A stretch of 64,000 bases of DNA from Gilvirhabdus luticola (GCF_032583975.1 NZ_JAWHTF010000010.1); one strand, 5' to 3'. Counted from the first letter of the stretch, positions 25,345 through 35,320 are shown. Numbers and translations: made by a program. The notes: a model not told the origin generated them from the sequence alone.

Positions 25345-27264
25345 TTATTTTTTAGAATTTTGATATTTAAAGGCTACCATACCCAATGGTGGTATAGTAA
25401 TTTCAACCGAGTAATTTCTAAACTGCCAATCTTTTTTTTGTGCTGTTAAAATTTTGTTTTTAAAATTCCCTGAACCATTGTATTTTTTTAAGTCGCTATT
25501 AAAAATTTCTTTTAATTTTCCACTTTTTGGCAACCCAATGCGATGATTTTCTCGTGGTACTGGCGTCATATTACAAGCAATAATCAAATCATCAGATTTT
25601 TTTTCTCCATGTCTTATGTAAACTAAAGTAGAATTTTCTGCATCGTTATGGTCTATCCATTCAAAGCCTTCTGCTGAAAATTGTTTTTCGTATAAAGCAG
25701 GTTCTTTTTTGTAAAGAGTATTTAAATCTTTTATTAATGACTGTATACCTTTGTGTACATCATACTGCAATAAATGCCAATCTAAACTTTCTTGAAAATT
25801 CCACTCTTCACTTTGTCCAAACTCTGCTCCCTGAAACAATAAGTTCGTGCCAGGATGCGTAAACATATAGCTGTATAACAGGCGTAAATTAGCAAAACGT
25901 TGCCACTCATCACCCGGCATTCTCCCCAAAATGGATTGTTTTCCATATACTACTTCATCGTGAGATAAAGGCAACATAAAATTCTCTGTAAAGGCATAGG
26001 TCATAGAAAACGTCAAGTCGTTTTGATGGTGTTTTCTGTAAATTGGTTCTTTTGCAAAATACTGTAATGTGTCATGCATCCAACCCATCATCCATTTCAT
26101 ACCAAAGCCTAAACCCCCTAAAAATGTAGGTTTAGACACCATTGGAAACGATGTAGATTCTTCTGCAATGGTTTGCACATCTGGAAAACTACTATAAACA
26201 GCTTCGTTCATTTCTTTCATAAATGCAATTGCATCTAAATTTTCCCTACCTCCAAACATATTAGGTTCCCATTCTCCATCTTCGCGTGAATAATCTAAAA
26301 ACAACATAGACGCCACAGCATCTACGCGCAAACCATCTGCATGATATTGGTCTAACCAAAAAATGGCATTACTGATTAAAAAGGATTTTACTTCGTTACG
26401 ACCATAATTAAAAATTAAACTTTTCCAATCTGGATGATAGCCTTTACGCTTATCTGGATGCTCATATAAGGATGAGCCATCAAAAAAGCCTAAACCATGC
26501 GCATCTTCAGGAAAATGTGATGGCACCCAATCTAAAATAATACCAATATCATTTTGATGCAATTTATCAACGAGTAATTTAAACTCTTCAGGGTAGCCAA
26601 ATCGTGACGTAGGTGCAAAATATCCTGTAAGTTGGTAACCCCAAGAAGGATCATAAGGAAACTCCATTACTGGCATTAACTCAACATGTGTAAAGTTCAT
26701 GTCTTTTACATAATTCACCAATTCATCCGCCAATTCTACATACGATAAAAAACGATTTTCTTCAATATGTTTTTTCCAAGAACCAAGATGAACTTCGTAA
26801 ACAGAAAAAGGAGCATTAAGAGCATTGTTTTTTTTACGATTTTTCATCCATTTAGAATCTTTCCAAGAATAAGGTTCATCCCAAACAATTGATGCAGTAT
26901 TTGGTGGGTGCTCACAACGGCGAGCATAAGGATCTGCCTTTTCAGTCTTTATATCATTATTGTGGCTTTGAATTTTATATTTATATGTACTTCCTTTACC
27001 AACATTAGGAATGAATCCTTCCCAAATACCACTTTCATCCCATCGAACATTTAGTTTGTGTTCACCTTCTATCCAATAATTAAAATCTCCAATTACAGAA
27101 ACTGTTTTTGCACTCGGAGCCCAAACAGCAAAGTATGTTCCGTTTTCGCCATCTACAGTCATCACATGAGACCCAAACTTTTCATAGAGTCTATAATGTT
27201 TTCCTGCTTTAAAAAGATTGATATCGAAATCTGTGAACAGACTGTGAACCTTTACGTGTGCCAT
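25345..27264 (-). CDS. glgB: 1,4-alpha-glucan branching enzyme
   Basis: 639 residues. It makes alpha-1,6 branches in glycogen. N-terminal CBM48 domain (GTYFAVWAPSAKTVSVIGDFNYW) and GH13 barrel with HVELMPVMEFPYDPSWGYQLTGYFAPTSRFG, nucleophile Asp near 314 (LRVDAVASMLFLDYSR), acid Glu near 366 (AEEST) and LSHDEVVYGKQSI. It starts 3 bp after the maltokinase gene and is clearly co-transcribed with it. Together with GlgE it would build a branched alpha-glucan. Confidence 0.95.
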   Translation of the reverse strand: MAHVKVHSLFTDFDINLFKAGKHYRLYEKFGSHVMTVDGENGTYFAVWAPSAKTVSVIGDFNYWIEGEHKLNVRWDESGIWEGFIPNVGKGSTYKYKIQSHNNDIKTEKADPYARRCEHPPNTASIVWDEPYSWKDSKWMKNRKKNNALNAPFSVYEVHLGSWKKHIEENRFLSYVELADELVNYVKDMNFTHVELMPVMEFPYDPSWGYQLTGYFAPTSRFGYPEEFKLLVDKLHQNDIGIILDWVPSHFPEDAHGLGFFDGSSLYEHPDKRKGYHPDWKSLIFNYGRNEVKSFLISNAIFWLDQYHADGLRVDAVASMLFLDYSREDGEWEPNMFGGRENLDAIAFMKEMNEAVYSSFPDVQTIAEESTSFPMVSKPTFLGGLGFGMKWMMGWMHDTLQYFAKEPIYRKHHQNDLTFSMTYAFTENFMLPLSHDEVVYGKQSILGRMPGDEWQRFANLRLLYSYMFTHPGTNLLFQGAEFGQSEEWNFQESLDWHLLQYDVHKGIQSLIKDLNTLYKKEPALYEKQFSAEGFEWIDHNDAENSTLVYIRHGEKKSDDLIIACNMTPVPRENHRIGLPKSGKLKEIFNSDLKKYNGSGNFKNKILTAQKKDWQFRNYSVEITIPPLGMVAFKYQNSKK

Positions 27265-27267
27265 AAA

Positions 27268-28896
27268 TTAATGATTAATAATGTTAGAGATTCCTTTTAA
27301 TGGAATCACTGCCCAACGTGGGCGTGAATTAAGTTCGTAACCCAATTCATAAACTGCTTTTTCCAATAAAGAATATTTAAGTAAAAATATTCGCTCTTGT
27401 TGATAACCAATATTAATATTGGCCTTTTTTATTTCAATTATATAAGTTTCCAAAAATACACCAATAAAATATTTATATAACAATTCACCTGCCTTAAATA
27501 AATCTTCAAGATTGTGATTGTATTTACTTTCATTGTTAAATATAGTGGCATAAATGGCATAGTGAAAAGATCTGAACATGCCTGCTACATCTTTTAATGG
27601 CGGTTGTTTCACTTTTCTATCTCTAATTGTACTTTCTGGTTCTCCTTCAAAATCAAGAATATAAAAATCGTTGTCTTGAACCAATACTTGCCCTAAATGA
27701 TAATCGCCATGAACTCTAATACGTTCCCCTTTAAATTTTGTCCAATCAAAACTTACAAAACGTTTTCTAATGGTATTCTTTTTGTTTAAAAATTCATTTG
27801 CCAATTCTAATGCCAATCCATCTAATTTGTGTAAGTTATTTTCTATTGTATTAAGTCTATTTTGAAATTGATAAATCAAACGGTTCTTTAACCAAACTTC
27901 ATAGTCGCCATTAAATCGTGCTGGTGTAAAGGCAGTTTCTTCAAATTCAGATCCTAATGCTACGTGCATTTCTGCAGTACGCTTTGCCAAGGTTTGAATT
28001 TTTGTAAATAAGCTTAAACCACTCCAATCAATAATTTGATGTGGTACGTCATTAATTGCTAATCTGTTAAATAATTCTGTTTCTGGCAAGGCATTTATAT
28101 CAATATTTTTGGTTTCCAGGTTAGAAAAAACCAAATGCAATTCTTTTAGCATATATTCCCAAGCATCTCCTTGATTATCAATCATTTCTTGCATTAATGC
28201 AATAGTAATATATTCATTGTCTGAATCTATAACATTAATACTACCTAAATAAGCTGGTGTGTTTTTAAAATCCTTCTTTTCAGATAAAAACCGGCTCATT
28301 TCATAATCTGGGTTTTTATCTGAATAAATTCTTCTAAAAAATTTTAATACATATTTTTCATTATAAACAATAGAGGTATTGCTTTGCTCTAGCCCCATAA
28401 ATCTTGAAGATTTATATTCTTGGTCTAGTAATTTTACGCTTTTATGATATTGAACTTTAGTTTTATCAACAGGTAAGGCTGTTAAAACTCGTTCAAAAAC
28501 TAACTTTCTGAAAGCTTCAAGGTTTATTGCATCAATAATAAAACCTTCTTGACCTTTGATACTTATTGGTAAAATTCGATCATCATTTGCAAAATTTTTA
28601 TCTGTGACAAACGCAATTGGCAAAAAATAATGTTGATAAAAAGCTTCCTCAAAATTAACTTCTAAAAGCAAGCCATAATAGACTTCCCCATGTTGTTGTA
28701 TTCTAAAATATTCTGCAAGTTCAATATATTTTAACTTACTAGCCTTGCCGCCATACCAACGCTGTTTAATAATGTAATCTTCTAAAACATCTGAAAGAAA
28801 TATTTTAACGAAATTTTTATTCTCCAATAACTGTTCCCAATTTTCTTCAAAATTGTATGGCGTTTGCAATAATGTTTTAGATTCTATTTTTGACAT
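27268..28896 (-). CDS. Maltokinase (Pep2-like)
   Basis: 542 residues. The fold is that of aminoglycoside-phosphotransferase-like kinases: an N-terminal cap (IIKQRWYGGKASK, characteristic of maltokinases), a long helical middle, the catalytic loop VHGDYHLGQVLV near residue 395 and the metal-binding ILDFEGEPE that follows. Maltokinase makes maltose-1-phosphate from maltose and ATP, the donor for GlgE. The gene starts 1 bp from the end of glgE and 3 bp before glgB, which supports this role strongly. In many bacteria it is fused to trehalose synthase; here it stands alone. Confidence 0.88.
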   Translation of the reverse strand: MSKIESKTLLQTPYNFEENWEQLLENKNFVKIFLSDVLEDYIIKQRWYGGKASKLKYIELAEYFRIQQHGEVYYGLLLEVNFEEAFYQHYFLPIAFVTDKNFANDDRILPISIKGQEGFIIDAINLEAFRKLVFERVLTALPVDKTKVQYHKSVKLLDQEYKSSRFMGLEQSNTSIVYNEKYVLKFFRRIYSDKNPDYEMSRFLSEKKDFKNTPAYLGSINVIDSDNEYITIALMQEMIDNQGDAWEYMLKELHLVFSNLETKNIDINALPETELFNRLAINDVPHQIIDWSGLSLFTKIQTLAKRTAEMHVALGSEFEETAFTPARFNGDYEVWLKNRLIYQFQNRLNTIENNLHKLDGLALELANEFLNKKNTIRKRFVSFDWTKFKGERIRVHGDYHLGQVLVQDNDFYILDFEGEPESTIRDRKVKQPPLKDVAGMFRSFHYAIYATIFNNESKYNHNLEDLFKAGELLYKYFIGVFLETYIIEIKKANINIGYQQERIFLLKYSLLEKAVYELGYELNSRPRWAVIPLKGISNIINH

Positions 28897-28897
28897 T

Positions 28898-30835
28898 TTA
28901 TTTGACGACCTTAAAAATATGAAAAGGCAGTGTTGGATGCAATTCTATATAATTCCATTCATTAGACCAATTATAGCTGCTTTCAGTTATTAAATCCTTG
29001 ACTTGAATTTGTTGTCCATTTACAATACCAAAATCTTGAAGTGGTAATTGAACCGAGCCTTTTTGAGAATAATACGCGTCTAAACTAATAACGACTAAAA
29101 TTTCGTTAGTTCTAGCGTTGTTCCATTTATAAAAGGCTAACAAATTATCGTTTTCAATATGACAAAATTTTATATTATTTGTTTGCTGAAGCGCTTCCTG
29201 CTCTTTCCTAATGTTATTGATTTTTGTAATAAGTGTTGTAATCTTATTCTCTATAGTCCAATCGTAATGGCAAATCTGAAATTTTTCAGAATTTAAATAC
29301 TCTTCTCTACCAGGTAGGGCATCACTAATCATGTACTCAAATACAGGACCATAAATCCCAATACTTGAGCTTAAAGTCGCTGCCAATGCATAACGTTGAA
29401 GATAAGTAGATTCATTAGCACCTTGCAAATGATATGGATTAATATCTGGAGTATTTGGCCAGAAATTTGGCTGCATATATTCACGAAGTTCTGTCTGTGT
29501 GAGCTCGTTCATATATTCTATGAATTCATATTTACTATTGCGCCAAGTAAAATAAGTGTAAGATTGAGTGTAACCTTGTTTTGCTAATTGCTGCATAACT
29601 TTAGGTTTTGTAAAAGCCTCGGCTAAAAAAATAATATCAGGATGCTGTTTCTTAACTTCAGAAATTATCCAGTTCCAGAAATAGTATGGCTTTGTATGTG
29701 GATTATCTATTCTAAAAACATTAATACCACAGTCTATCCAGTATAGCAGTATATCTAAACACTCTTGCCACAAATTTTTGTAATCTTCACTTTCCCAATA
29801 AATTGGCAATATATCTTGATATTTTTTTGGAGGGTTCTCGGCGTATTGAACAGTTCCATCTGGTCTCCATTTAAACCATTTTGGGTGTTCTTTTACCCAA
29901 GGATGATCTGGTGCAGCTTGCAACGCGTAATCCATTGCAATTTCAACATTAAGTTCTTTAGCTTTATTAATTAAGCTTTTGAAATCTTCAAGACTACCAA
30001 GTTGCGGATGAATGCCTTTATGCCCACCATGTTTTGAACCAATTCCCCAAGTAGAACCAACATCACCTTCATGTGCTGTTGTTGTATTGTTTTTTCCTTT
30101 TCTGTTGACTTCTCCAATAGGATGTATAGGTGGGAAATATAAGGTGTCAAAACCCATTTTAGCCACTCTTGGTAATAAACGTTCGCAATCTTTAAATGTA
30201 CCGTGTTTGCCATCGGTTTCTGAAGATGAGCGTGGAAAAAATTCATACCATGTACTAAATCTGGCTTTTTTCCTATCCACATATACTTGTAATGGTTTTG
30301 AAGTATTTGCTAGTTTTTTTTCTGGATATTTAATAAAAATGCTATGTAATTTTTTACTTCCAGCTTCTTTAATAGCCTCATCATAATCTTGATCTGCTAT
30401 AAAAATGTGCTGAAGATGTTCTAAATACTCCTTTTCTGAAGTTGAAGCTTTTTTTGAGGTTGTTTTAAGAAAACTAACGCCTTCCAATAATTCAGAAGTT
30501 ACTTTTTGCCCATCAGCAATCTTACGTTCTATACCATGTTGCCAATTCAATGCATAATCTACCCAGCCTTCAATTTTATAGGTATAAAATCCTTGCTTTT
30601 TTACTGTGAAAGAAGCTTTCCATTCATCATTATTAACCAAATGCATTCTAGTTTCATTCCACTTCTTTTCATTTTCATGCTTGTACCAAACTGAAGCTGC
30701 AATAACATCATGGCCATCAACCAAGACATGAGCATCAATATTAACGATCTCATCTACTACCCTTTTAATAAAAAACTCACCACAATTAATTTGTGGCGAT
30801 ACATAATCAATTACAACTCGCTTCTGGTTTTGCAT
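28898..30835 (-). CDS. glgE: Alpha-1,4-glucan:maltose-1-phosphate maltosyltransferase
   Basis: 645 residues, GH13_3. The N-terminal DUF3416-type domain (PQINCGEFFIKRVVDEIVNIDAHVLVDGHDVI) and insertions are typical of GlgE. The barrel carries MGFDTLYFPPIHPIG, the nucleophile Asp near 375 in INVFRIDNPHTKPYYFW and the acid Glu near 404 in IFLAEAFTKPKVM. The enzyme extends alpha-1,4-glucan using maltose-1-phosphate. It leads the operon glgE-maltokinase-glgB (gaps 1 and 3 bp). No trehalose synthase gene is in the window, so the source of maltose is not shown here. Confidence 0.95.
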   Translation of the reverse strand: MQNQKRVVIDYVSPQINCGEFFIKRVVDEIVNIDAHVLVDGHDVIAASVWYKHENEKKWNETRMHLVNNDEWKASFTVKKQGFYTYKIEGWVDYALNWQHGIERKIADGQKVTSELLEGVSFLKTTSKKASTSEKEYLEHLQHIFIADQDYDEAIKEAGSKKLHSIFIKYPEKKLANTSKPLQVYVDRKKARFSTWYEFFPRSSSETDGKHGTFKDCERLLPRVAKMGFDTLYFPPIHPIGEVNRKGKNNTTTAHEGDVGSTWGIGSKHGGHKGIHPQLGSLEDFKSLINKAKELNVEIAMDYALQAAPDHPWVKEHPKWFKWRPDGTVQYAENPPKKYQDILPIYWESEDYKNLWQECLDILLYWIDCGINVFRIDNPHTKPYYFWNWIISEVKKQHPDIIFLAEAFTKPKVMQQLAKQGYTQSYTYFTWRNSKYEFIEYMNELTQTELREYMQPNFWPNTPDINPYHLQGANESTYLQRYALAATLSSSIGIYGPVFEYMISDALPGREEYLNSEKFQICHYDWTIENKITTLITKINNIRKEQEALQQTNNIKFCHIENDNLLAFYKWNNARTNEILVVISLDAYYSQKGSVQLPLQDFGIVNGQQIQVKDLITESSYNWSNEWNYIELHPTLPFHIFKVVK

Positions 30836-30996
30836 TTTTGAAAAAATAAGCTTTTAAAAATTCTAATTTAATAATTTTATCTACAATAAAAATGAAATAC
30901 TTGTATTAATGGTAGAAATATGTCATTAAATCGATTTCGTAATGAAAGTAAATGTTCTACGACCAACTTAAAAATCAAAAAATACTACTTTTTAAA

Positions 30997-31473
30997 ATGA
31001 AAAAAATCGGCTTGATTTTGCTTTTAGGTTTATTTATAGGATGCAATAGTTCTGCTCAAAAAAAACAAAATTCAGATAAATATAAAATTTCAAAAACTGA
31101 TGCTGAATGGAGAGCAGAATTGACAGATTTACAATACTACGTTATGCGTAAAGAAGGAACTGAACCTGCTTTTTCCAGTCCTTTGGATAAAAATTTTGAA
31201 AAGGGTATTTATGTCTGTGCTGCTTGTGAAACTCCTTTATTTAAAAGCGAAAATAAATTTAACTCTGGTACTGGTTGGCCAAGTTTTGATCAAGAAATAA
31301 AAGGTAATGTTGCATATTCTTCTGGCGGAAATTCATATTTTGGCATAGAAGAACATTGTGCTATCTGTGGCGGACATTTAGGCCATGTTTTTAATGATGG
31401 CCCAAGAGAAACTACAGGTAATAGACATTGTATAAATGGTGTTGCACTAAAATTTATTCCAGAAGATGAATAG
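30997..31473 (+). CDS. msrB: Peptide-methionine (R)-S-oxide reductase, lipoprotein
   Basis: 158 residues from the ATG at 30997, which opens a lipoprotein signal (MKKIGLILLLGLFIGC); an in-frame ATG at 30952 adds a charged leader that would spoil it. Zinc ligands are in YVCAACETPLF and CAICGGHLGHVF; the catalytic Cys is in NRHCINGVALKF; GTGWPSFD is also conserved. It repairs methionine-R-sulfoxide, here probably in periplasmic proteins since it is exported. It overlaps the next gene by 8 bp. Confidence 0.95.
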   Translation: MKKIGLILLLGLFIGCNSSAQKKQNSDKYKISKTDAEWRAELTDLQYYVMRKEGTEPAFSSPLDKNFEKGIYVCAACETPLFKSENKFNSGTGWPSFDQEIKGNVAYSSGGNSYFGIEEHCAICGGHLGHVFNDGPRETTGNRHCINGVALKFIPEDE

Positions 31474-31984
31474 CTATCTTAACAGTGTTATTAATAGATT
31501 TGAGACTTACAAAACATTAGGTGAAAAAACATTCAAACAACTTACATTCGAGGAAATGCAATGGCAGAGTGATGAAGATTCAAACAGCATTTCAATAATT
31601 GTTAAGCATATTGTAGGTAATATGTTGAGTCGCTGGACAAACTTTTTAACAGAAGATGGCGAAAAAGAATGGCGCCACAGAGATCAAGAATTTATTGACA
31701 CCTACACTACAAATGAGGAAATGATGGCTTCATGGGAAAGTGGCTGGAATGTTTTATTTAATGCTATAAAGCCATTGACAGTAGATGATTTGGAGCGTAA
31801 AGTTTATATCAGAGATGAAGAACATTCTGTCATAGATGCAATTAATAGACAACTAGCTCATTATGCATATCATATTGGTCAAATTGTTTTTATTGGCAAG
31901 CTTATAAAAGGTGATAGTTGGAAATCTCTCTCAATTCCAAAAGGAAAATCTTCTGAATTTAATGCCGGAAAATTTAAAAACTAA
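31466..31984 (+). CDS. DinB-like DUF1572 family protein
   Basis: 172 residues, soluble. A four-helix DinB/YfiT-like bundle: FKQLTFEEMQWQ, NSISIIVKHIVGNMLSRWTNFLTEDGEKEWRHRD, and INRQLAHYAYHIGQIVFIGKLI. The His residues in IVKHIVGN, LAHYAYHIGQ fit the metal triad of the superfamily. The function is unknown; some relatives are thiol-dependent transferases. It is translationally linked to msrB (8-bp overlap), and ends 5 bp from the convergent ndh stop. Confidence 0.85.
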   Translation: MNSYLNSVINRFETYKTLGEKTFKQLTFEEMQWQSDEDSNSISIIVKHIVGNMLSRWTNFLTEDGEKEWRHRDQEFIDTYTTNEEMMASWESGWNVLFNAIKPLTVDDLERKVYIRDEEHSVIDAINRQLAHYAYHIGQIVFIGKLIKGDSWKSLSIPKGKSSEFNAGKFKN

Positions 31985-31989
31985 ATAAT

Positions 31990-33288
31990 TTATAGATGAT
32001 TTATAAATTGTTTGTTCCTTTTTTTATAAGGTCTAATTATTAACCGTGCTTCTCTATCAAAGCGAATATAATTATATACCCAATTTACAAACACTACAAC
32101 TCTATTTCTAAATCCGATTAAAAAAAATAGGTGTACAAACATCCAAACGAACCAGGCAAAGACACCTTGAAATCTTATATTTTTTAAATCTACAACAGCC
32201 TTGTTTCTACCAATTGTTGCCATTGAACCCTTATCTTTATATTCAAAAGGCTTCAATGGTTCGTTTTCAAGCAACCTAACTAAATTATCACCTAACTGTT
32301 GTCCTTGCTGAATAGCTGGTTGAGCCATCATTGGGTAACCTCTTGGGAATTCTTCGCTTTCCATACATGCCACATCTCCAACGGCAAAAATATTGTCTAT
32401 ACCTTTAACTTGAGAGAATTCATTTACAATAATTCGGTTTCCTTTGGCCAAGAACTCTTTAGCTTCTACACCTTTTATAGTTGCTCCTTTTACTCCAGCC
32501 GCCCAAACCAAAGTAGCTGTTTCGAAAGTGATTTCTTTATCTGTAGTTGCAGTTTTACCATCATAACCAGTGACACACACATTTTTCCACACATTAACAC
32601 CCAATTTCTCCAAAAATCCTTCTGCTTTTTCAGATGCCTGAATGGTCATTTCTTTTAAAACCCTATCTCCAGATTGCACCAAATTAATTTGAGCCATACG
32701 TGTATCTAGATCAGGGTAATCTTTTGGCAAAATACCTTTTTTAATTTCTGCTAATGCTCCCGCAAGCTCAACTCCTGTTGGTCCTGCTCCGACGATAACA
32801 AAATTCATTAGGGCTAAACGCTCATTTAAATCAGAGGTTAGAAGTGCTTCTTCAAAATTTTCTAGAATTAAACTTCTTAAATTCAGTGATTGGGGAATAG
32901 TTTTCATAACCATACTATTCTCTTCAATAGTCTTATTGCCAAAAAAGTTAGTTTCCGATCCTGTTGCCAGCACCAAATAATCATACTTTATTTTGCCAAT
33001 ATTGGTTATTAATTTTCGCTTTTCTGTATTAATTTCCAATACATTAGCTAACCGAAAAGAACAATTGGAAAAATCTTTTAAAATTTTCCTTATAGGATAG
33101 GCAATTGAGTCTGGCTCAAGTCCTCCAGTAGAGACTTGATAAAGTAAGGGTTGAAATGTATGATAATTATGTTTATCTAATAGAACAACTTGAACATCGT
33201 GTTTAGATAATTTTTTTGCTAAAGAAATTCCAGCAAACCCTCCACCTATAATTACAACACGTGGACAACTTAATCGAGGTATATTCAT
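31990..33288 (-). CDS. ndh: Type II NADH dehydrogenase
   Basis: 432 residues. FAD site VVIIGGGFAGISLAKKL near the N-terminus, NAD(P)H site FVIVGAGPTGVELAGALAEI, and DNIFAVGDVA for FAD. The C-terminus carries an amphipathic/hydrophobic segment (FAWFVWMFVHLFFLIGFRNRVVVFVNWVYNYI split over two helices) that anchors NDH-2 to the inner membrane. It passes electrons from NADH to quinone without proton pumping. A minus-strand TACCTTTG element (33314-33307), fitting the TAnnTTTG -7 consensus, lies about 20 bp before the ATG; the nearest TTG is 25 bp further, longer than usual. Confidence 0.92.
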   Translation of the reverse strand: MNIPRLSCPRVVIIGGGFAGISLAKKLSKHDVQVVLLDKHNYHTFQPLLYQVSTGGLEPDSIAYPIRKILKDFSNCSFRLANVLEINTEKRKLITNIGKIKYDYLVLATGSETNFFGNKTIEENSMVMKTIPQSLNLRSLILENFEEALLTSDLNERLALMNFVIVGAGPTGVELAGALAEIKKGILPKDYPDLDTRMAQINLVQSGDRVLKEMTIQASEKAEGFLEKLGVNVWKNVCVTGYDGKTATTDKEITFETATLVWAAGVKGATIKGVEAKEFLAKGNRIIVNEFSQVKGIDNIFAVGDVACMESEEFPRGYPMMAQPAIQQGQQLGDNLVRLLENEPLKPFEYKDKGSMATIGRNKAVVDLKNIRFQGVFAWFVWMFVHLFFLIGFRNRVVVFVNWVYNYIRFDREARLIIRPYKKRNKQFINHL

Positions 33289-33405
33289 AAACGATTACTT
33301 TCAGTACAAAGGTAGCTAAAAGATATATTTTTTTGTTGCCAAAATACATATTTCAAATAAGGTTTCGTAAATTCGTAGCTTCAAAATAAGATTAAAGAAT
33401 TCACT

Positions 33406-34782
33406 ATGAGTAAATACGATATTATTGTTCTTGGAAGTGGTCCTGGAGGCTATGTAACAGCAATTAGAGCATCACAATTAGGTTTTAAAACAGCTGTAGT
33501 AGAAAAAGAAAGTCTTGGTGGTGTTTGTTTAAATTGGGGTTGTATTCCAACTAAAGCTTTATTAAAGTCTGCACAAGTTTTTGAATATTTGAAACATGCA
33601 GAAGATTACGGCTTGTCTGTAAAAGAAGCCGATAAAGATTTTGATGCAGTAATAAAACGAAGTCGTGGTGTTGCTGAAGGCATGAGTAAAGGTGTTCAGT
33701 TTTTAATGAAAAAAAATAAAATCGATGTTATTGAAGGTTTTGGAAAGCTAAAACCTGGAAAAAAAATAGACGTTGATGGCAAAGAATATTCAGCAGACCA
33801 CATTATCATTGCAACAGGTGCTCGATCGCGTGAATTACCGAGTTTGCCTCAAGATGGTAAAAAAGTCATAGGTTATAGAGAAGCTATGAGTTTATCTGAA
33901 CAACCTAAGAAAATGATTGTTGTAGGTTCTGGTGCCATTGGTGTTGAGTTTGCTTATTTCTATAATTCTATTGGAACTGAAGTTACCATTGTTGAATTTT
34001 TACCAAATGTTGTTCCTGTTGAAGACGAAGAAGTTTCAAAACAGTTAGAGCGTTCTTTTAAAAAGAGTGGTATTAATATTATGACATCTTCTGAAGTTAC
34101 GAGTGTTGACACTTCTGGAAAAGGTGTTAAGGCTACTGTAAAAACATCTAAAGGAGAAGAGGTGCTTGAAGCTGATGTTATTCTTTCTGCTGTTGGAATA
34201 AAAACGAATATTGAAAATATTGGATTAGAAGATGTTGGCATTGCTGTAGATAGAGATAAAATTTTGGTCAATGATTATTATCAAACTAACATTCCTGGTT
34301 ATTATGCTATTGGAGATGTAACGCCTGGTCAGGCTTTAGCACATGTTGCATCTGCTGAAGGCATCCTTTGTGTTGAAAAAATTCAAGGCATGCATGTTGA
34401 GCCTATTGATTATGGTAACATACCAGGTTGTACTTATTGCACTCCAGAAATTGCTAGTGTTGGTCTAACTGAAAAGCAAGCTAAAGAAAAAGGTTTCGAT
34501 ATTAAAGTTGGTAAATTTCCATTTTCGGCATCTGGTAAGGCAAGTGCTGGTGGACATAAAGACGGATTTGTAAAAGTAATCTTTGATGCAAAATATGGTG
34601 AATGGCTTGGATGCCATATGATTGGTACAGGTGTTACTGATATGATTGCTGAAGCTGTTTTAGGTAGAAAGTTAGAAACAACTGGTCATGAGGTTTTAAA
34701 AACCGTGCATCCTCATCCTACTATGAGTGAGGCAGTTATGGAAGCAGTTGCAGATGCTTATGACGAAGTAATTCACCTTTAA
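33406..34782 (+). CDS. lpdA: Dihydrolipoyl dehydrogenase
   Basis: 458 residues. E3 component of 2-oxoacid dehydrogenase complexes. FAD motif IIVLGSGPGGYVTAIRA, redox disulfide Cys41-Cys46 in GGVCLNWGCIPTKALL, NAD motif MIVVGSGAIGVEFAYFYNSIG, YAIGDVTPG, and the C-terminal His-Glu pair in HPHPTMSEAVMEA. All catalytic residues are present. It is transcribed alone and divergently from ndh (117 bp apart). The E1/E2 genes are not in the window. Confidence 0.95.
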   Translation: MSKYDIIVLGSGPGGYVTAIRASQLGFKTAVVEKESLGGVCLNWGCIPTKALLKSAQVFEYLKHAEDYGLSVKEADKDFDAVIKRSRGVAEGMSKGVQFLMKKNKIDVIEGFGKLKPGKKIDVDGKEYSADHIIIATGARSRELPSLPQDGKKVIGYREAMSLSEQPKKMIVVGSGAIGVEFAYFYNSIGTEVTIVEFLPNVVPVEDEEVSKQLERSFKKSGINIMTSSEVTSVDTSGKGVKATVKTSKGEEVLEADVILSAVGIKTNIENIGLEDVGIAVDRDKILVNDYYQTNIPGYYAIGDVTPGQALAHVASAEGILCVEKIQGMHVEPIDYGNIPGCTYCTPEIASVGLTEKQAKEKGFDIKVGKFPFSASGKASAGGHKDGFVKVIFDAKYGEWLGCHMIGTGVTDMIAEAVLGRKLETTGHEVLKTVHPHPTMSEAVMEAVADAYDEVIHL

Positions 34783-34801
34783 TTTAAAATATAAAGAGTA
34801 A

Positions 34802-34831
34802 AAGCCGATTCAGAAATGGGTCGTCTTTTTT
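34802..34831 (+). terminator. Possible terminator after lpdA
   Basis: Imperfect stem 34802-34811 with 34818-34827 (AAGCCGATTC against GGGTCGTCTT, one mismatch and two G-T pairs) followed by T5. Weak, but correctly placed 20 bp after the lpdA stop, and it abuts the convergent aroQ stop. Confidence 0.5.
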
Positions 34832-35249
34832 AATGCAAAAAACTTTGTATAGCGAGTTCATAGCTTTGCAAACCAAAACCTACTATAATACCTTTTGCGT
34901 TTGGTGAGATATAAGACACATGCCTAAAATCTTCTCGGTCAAAAGTATTTGAAATATGGACTTCAACAACTGGTGTTCCTATAGCTTTTAATGCATCACC
35001 AATACCTACAGAAGTATGTGTATAAGCAGCTGCATTAAGAATAATACCTTCATATGAAAAACCTACCTCATGCAATTTATCAATAATTTCACCCTCAATA
35101 TTAGATTGATAGTAATCAATATCAACATTTGAATATTTATTTTTTATCTCATCTAAAAATTCAGTAAAGGTTAAACTACCATAAATAGCAGGTTCTCGCT
35201 TGCCTAACAAATTTAGATTTGGACCATTAATGATGATGAGTTTTTTCAT
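34830..35249 (-). CDS. aroQ: Type II 3-dehydroquinate dehydratase
   Basis: 139 residues, the normal length. It dehydrates 3-dehydroquinate in the shikimate pathway. Signatures: IINGPNLNLLGKREPAIYG (with the catalytic Tyr), YYQSNIEGEIIDKLHE, GIILNAAAYTHTSVGIGDAL (His in the active site) and VVEVHISNTFDREDFRHVSYIS. It is transcribed toward lpdA; a terminator-like hairpin separates it from the barrel gene upstream. Confidence 0.96.
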   Translation of the reverse strand: MKKLIIINGPNLNLLGKREPAIYGSLTFTEFLDEIKNKYSNVDIDYYQSNIEGEIIDKLHEVGFSYEGIILNAAAYTHTSVGIGDALKAIGTPVVEVHISNTFDREDFRHVSYISPNAKGIIVGFGLQSYELAIQSFLH

Positions 35250-35275
35250 AAGGTAAATGTATTAAAAATATAGGC

Positions 35276-35306
35276 ATAAAAAAAAGAGGCAAATTGCCTC
35301 TTTTTT
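35276..35306 (-). terminator. Terminator after the small barrel gene (bidirectional)
   Basis: GAGGC/GCCTC core (35286-35290 with 35296-35300) extended by A/T pairs, with T-runs on both strands. It sits 15 bp after the stop of the minus-strand barrel gene. Confidence 0.82.
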
Positions 35307-35320
35307 AGATATTTAAACTT

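Noticed and set aside
30012..30386. 124-residue plus-strand ORF inside glgE
   Set aside because: Antisense shadow of a conserved GH13 gene with low-complexity translation.
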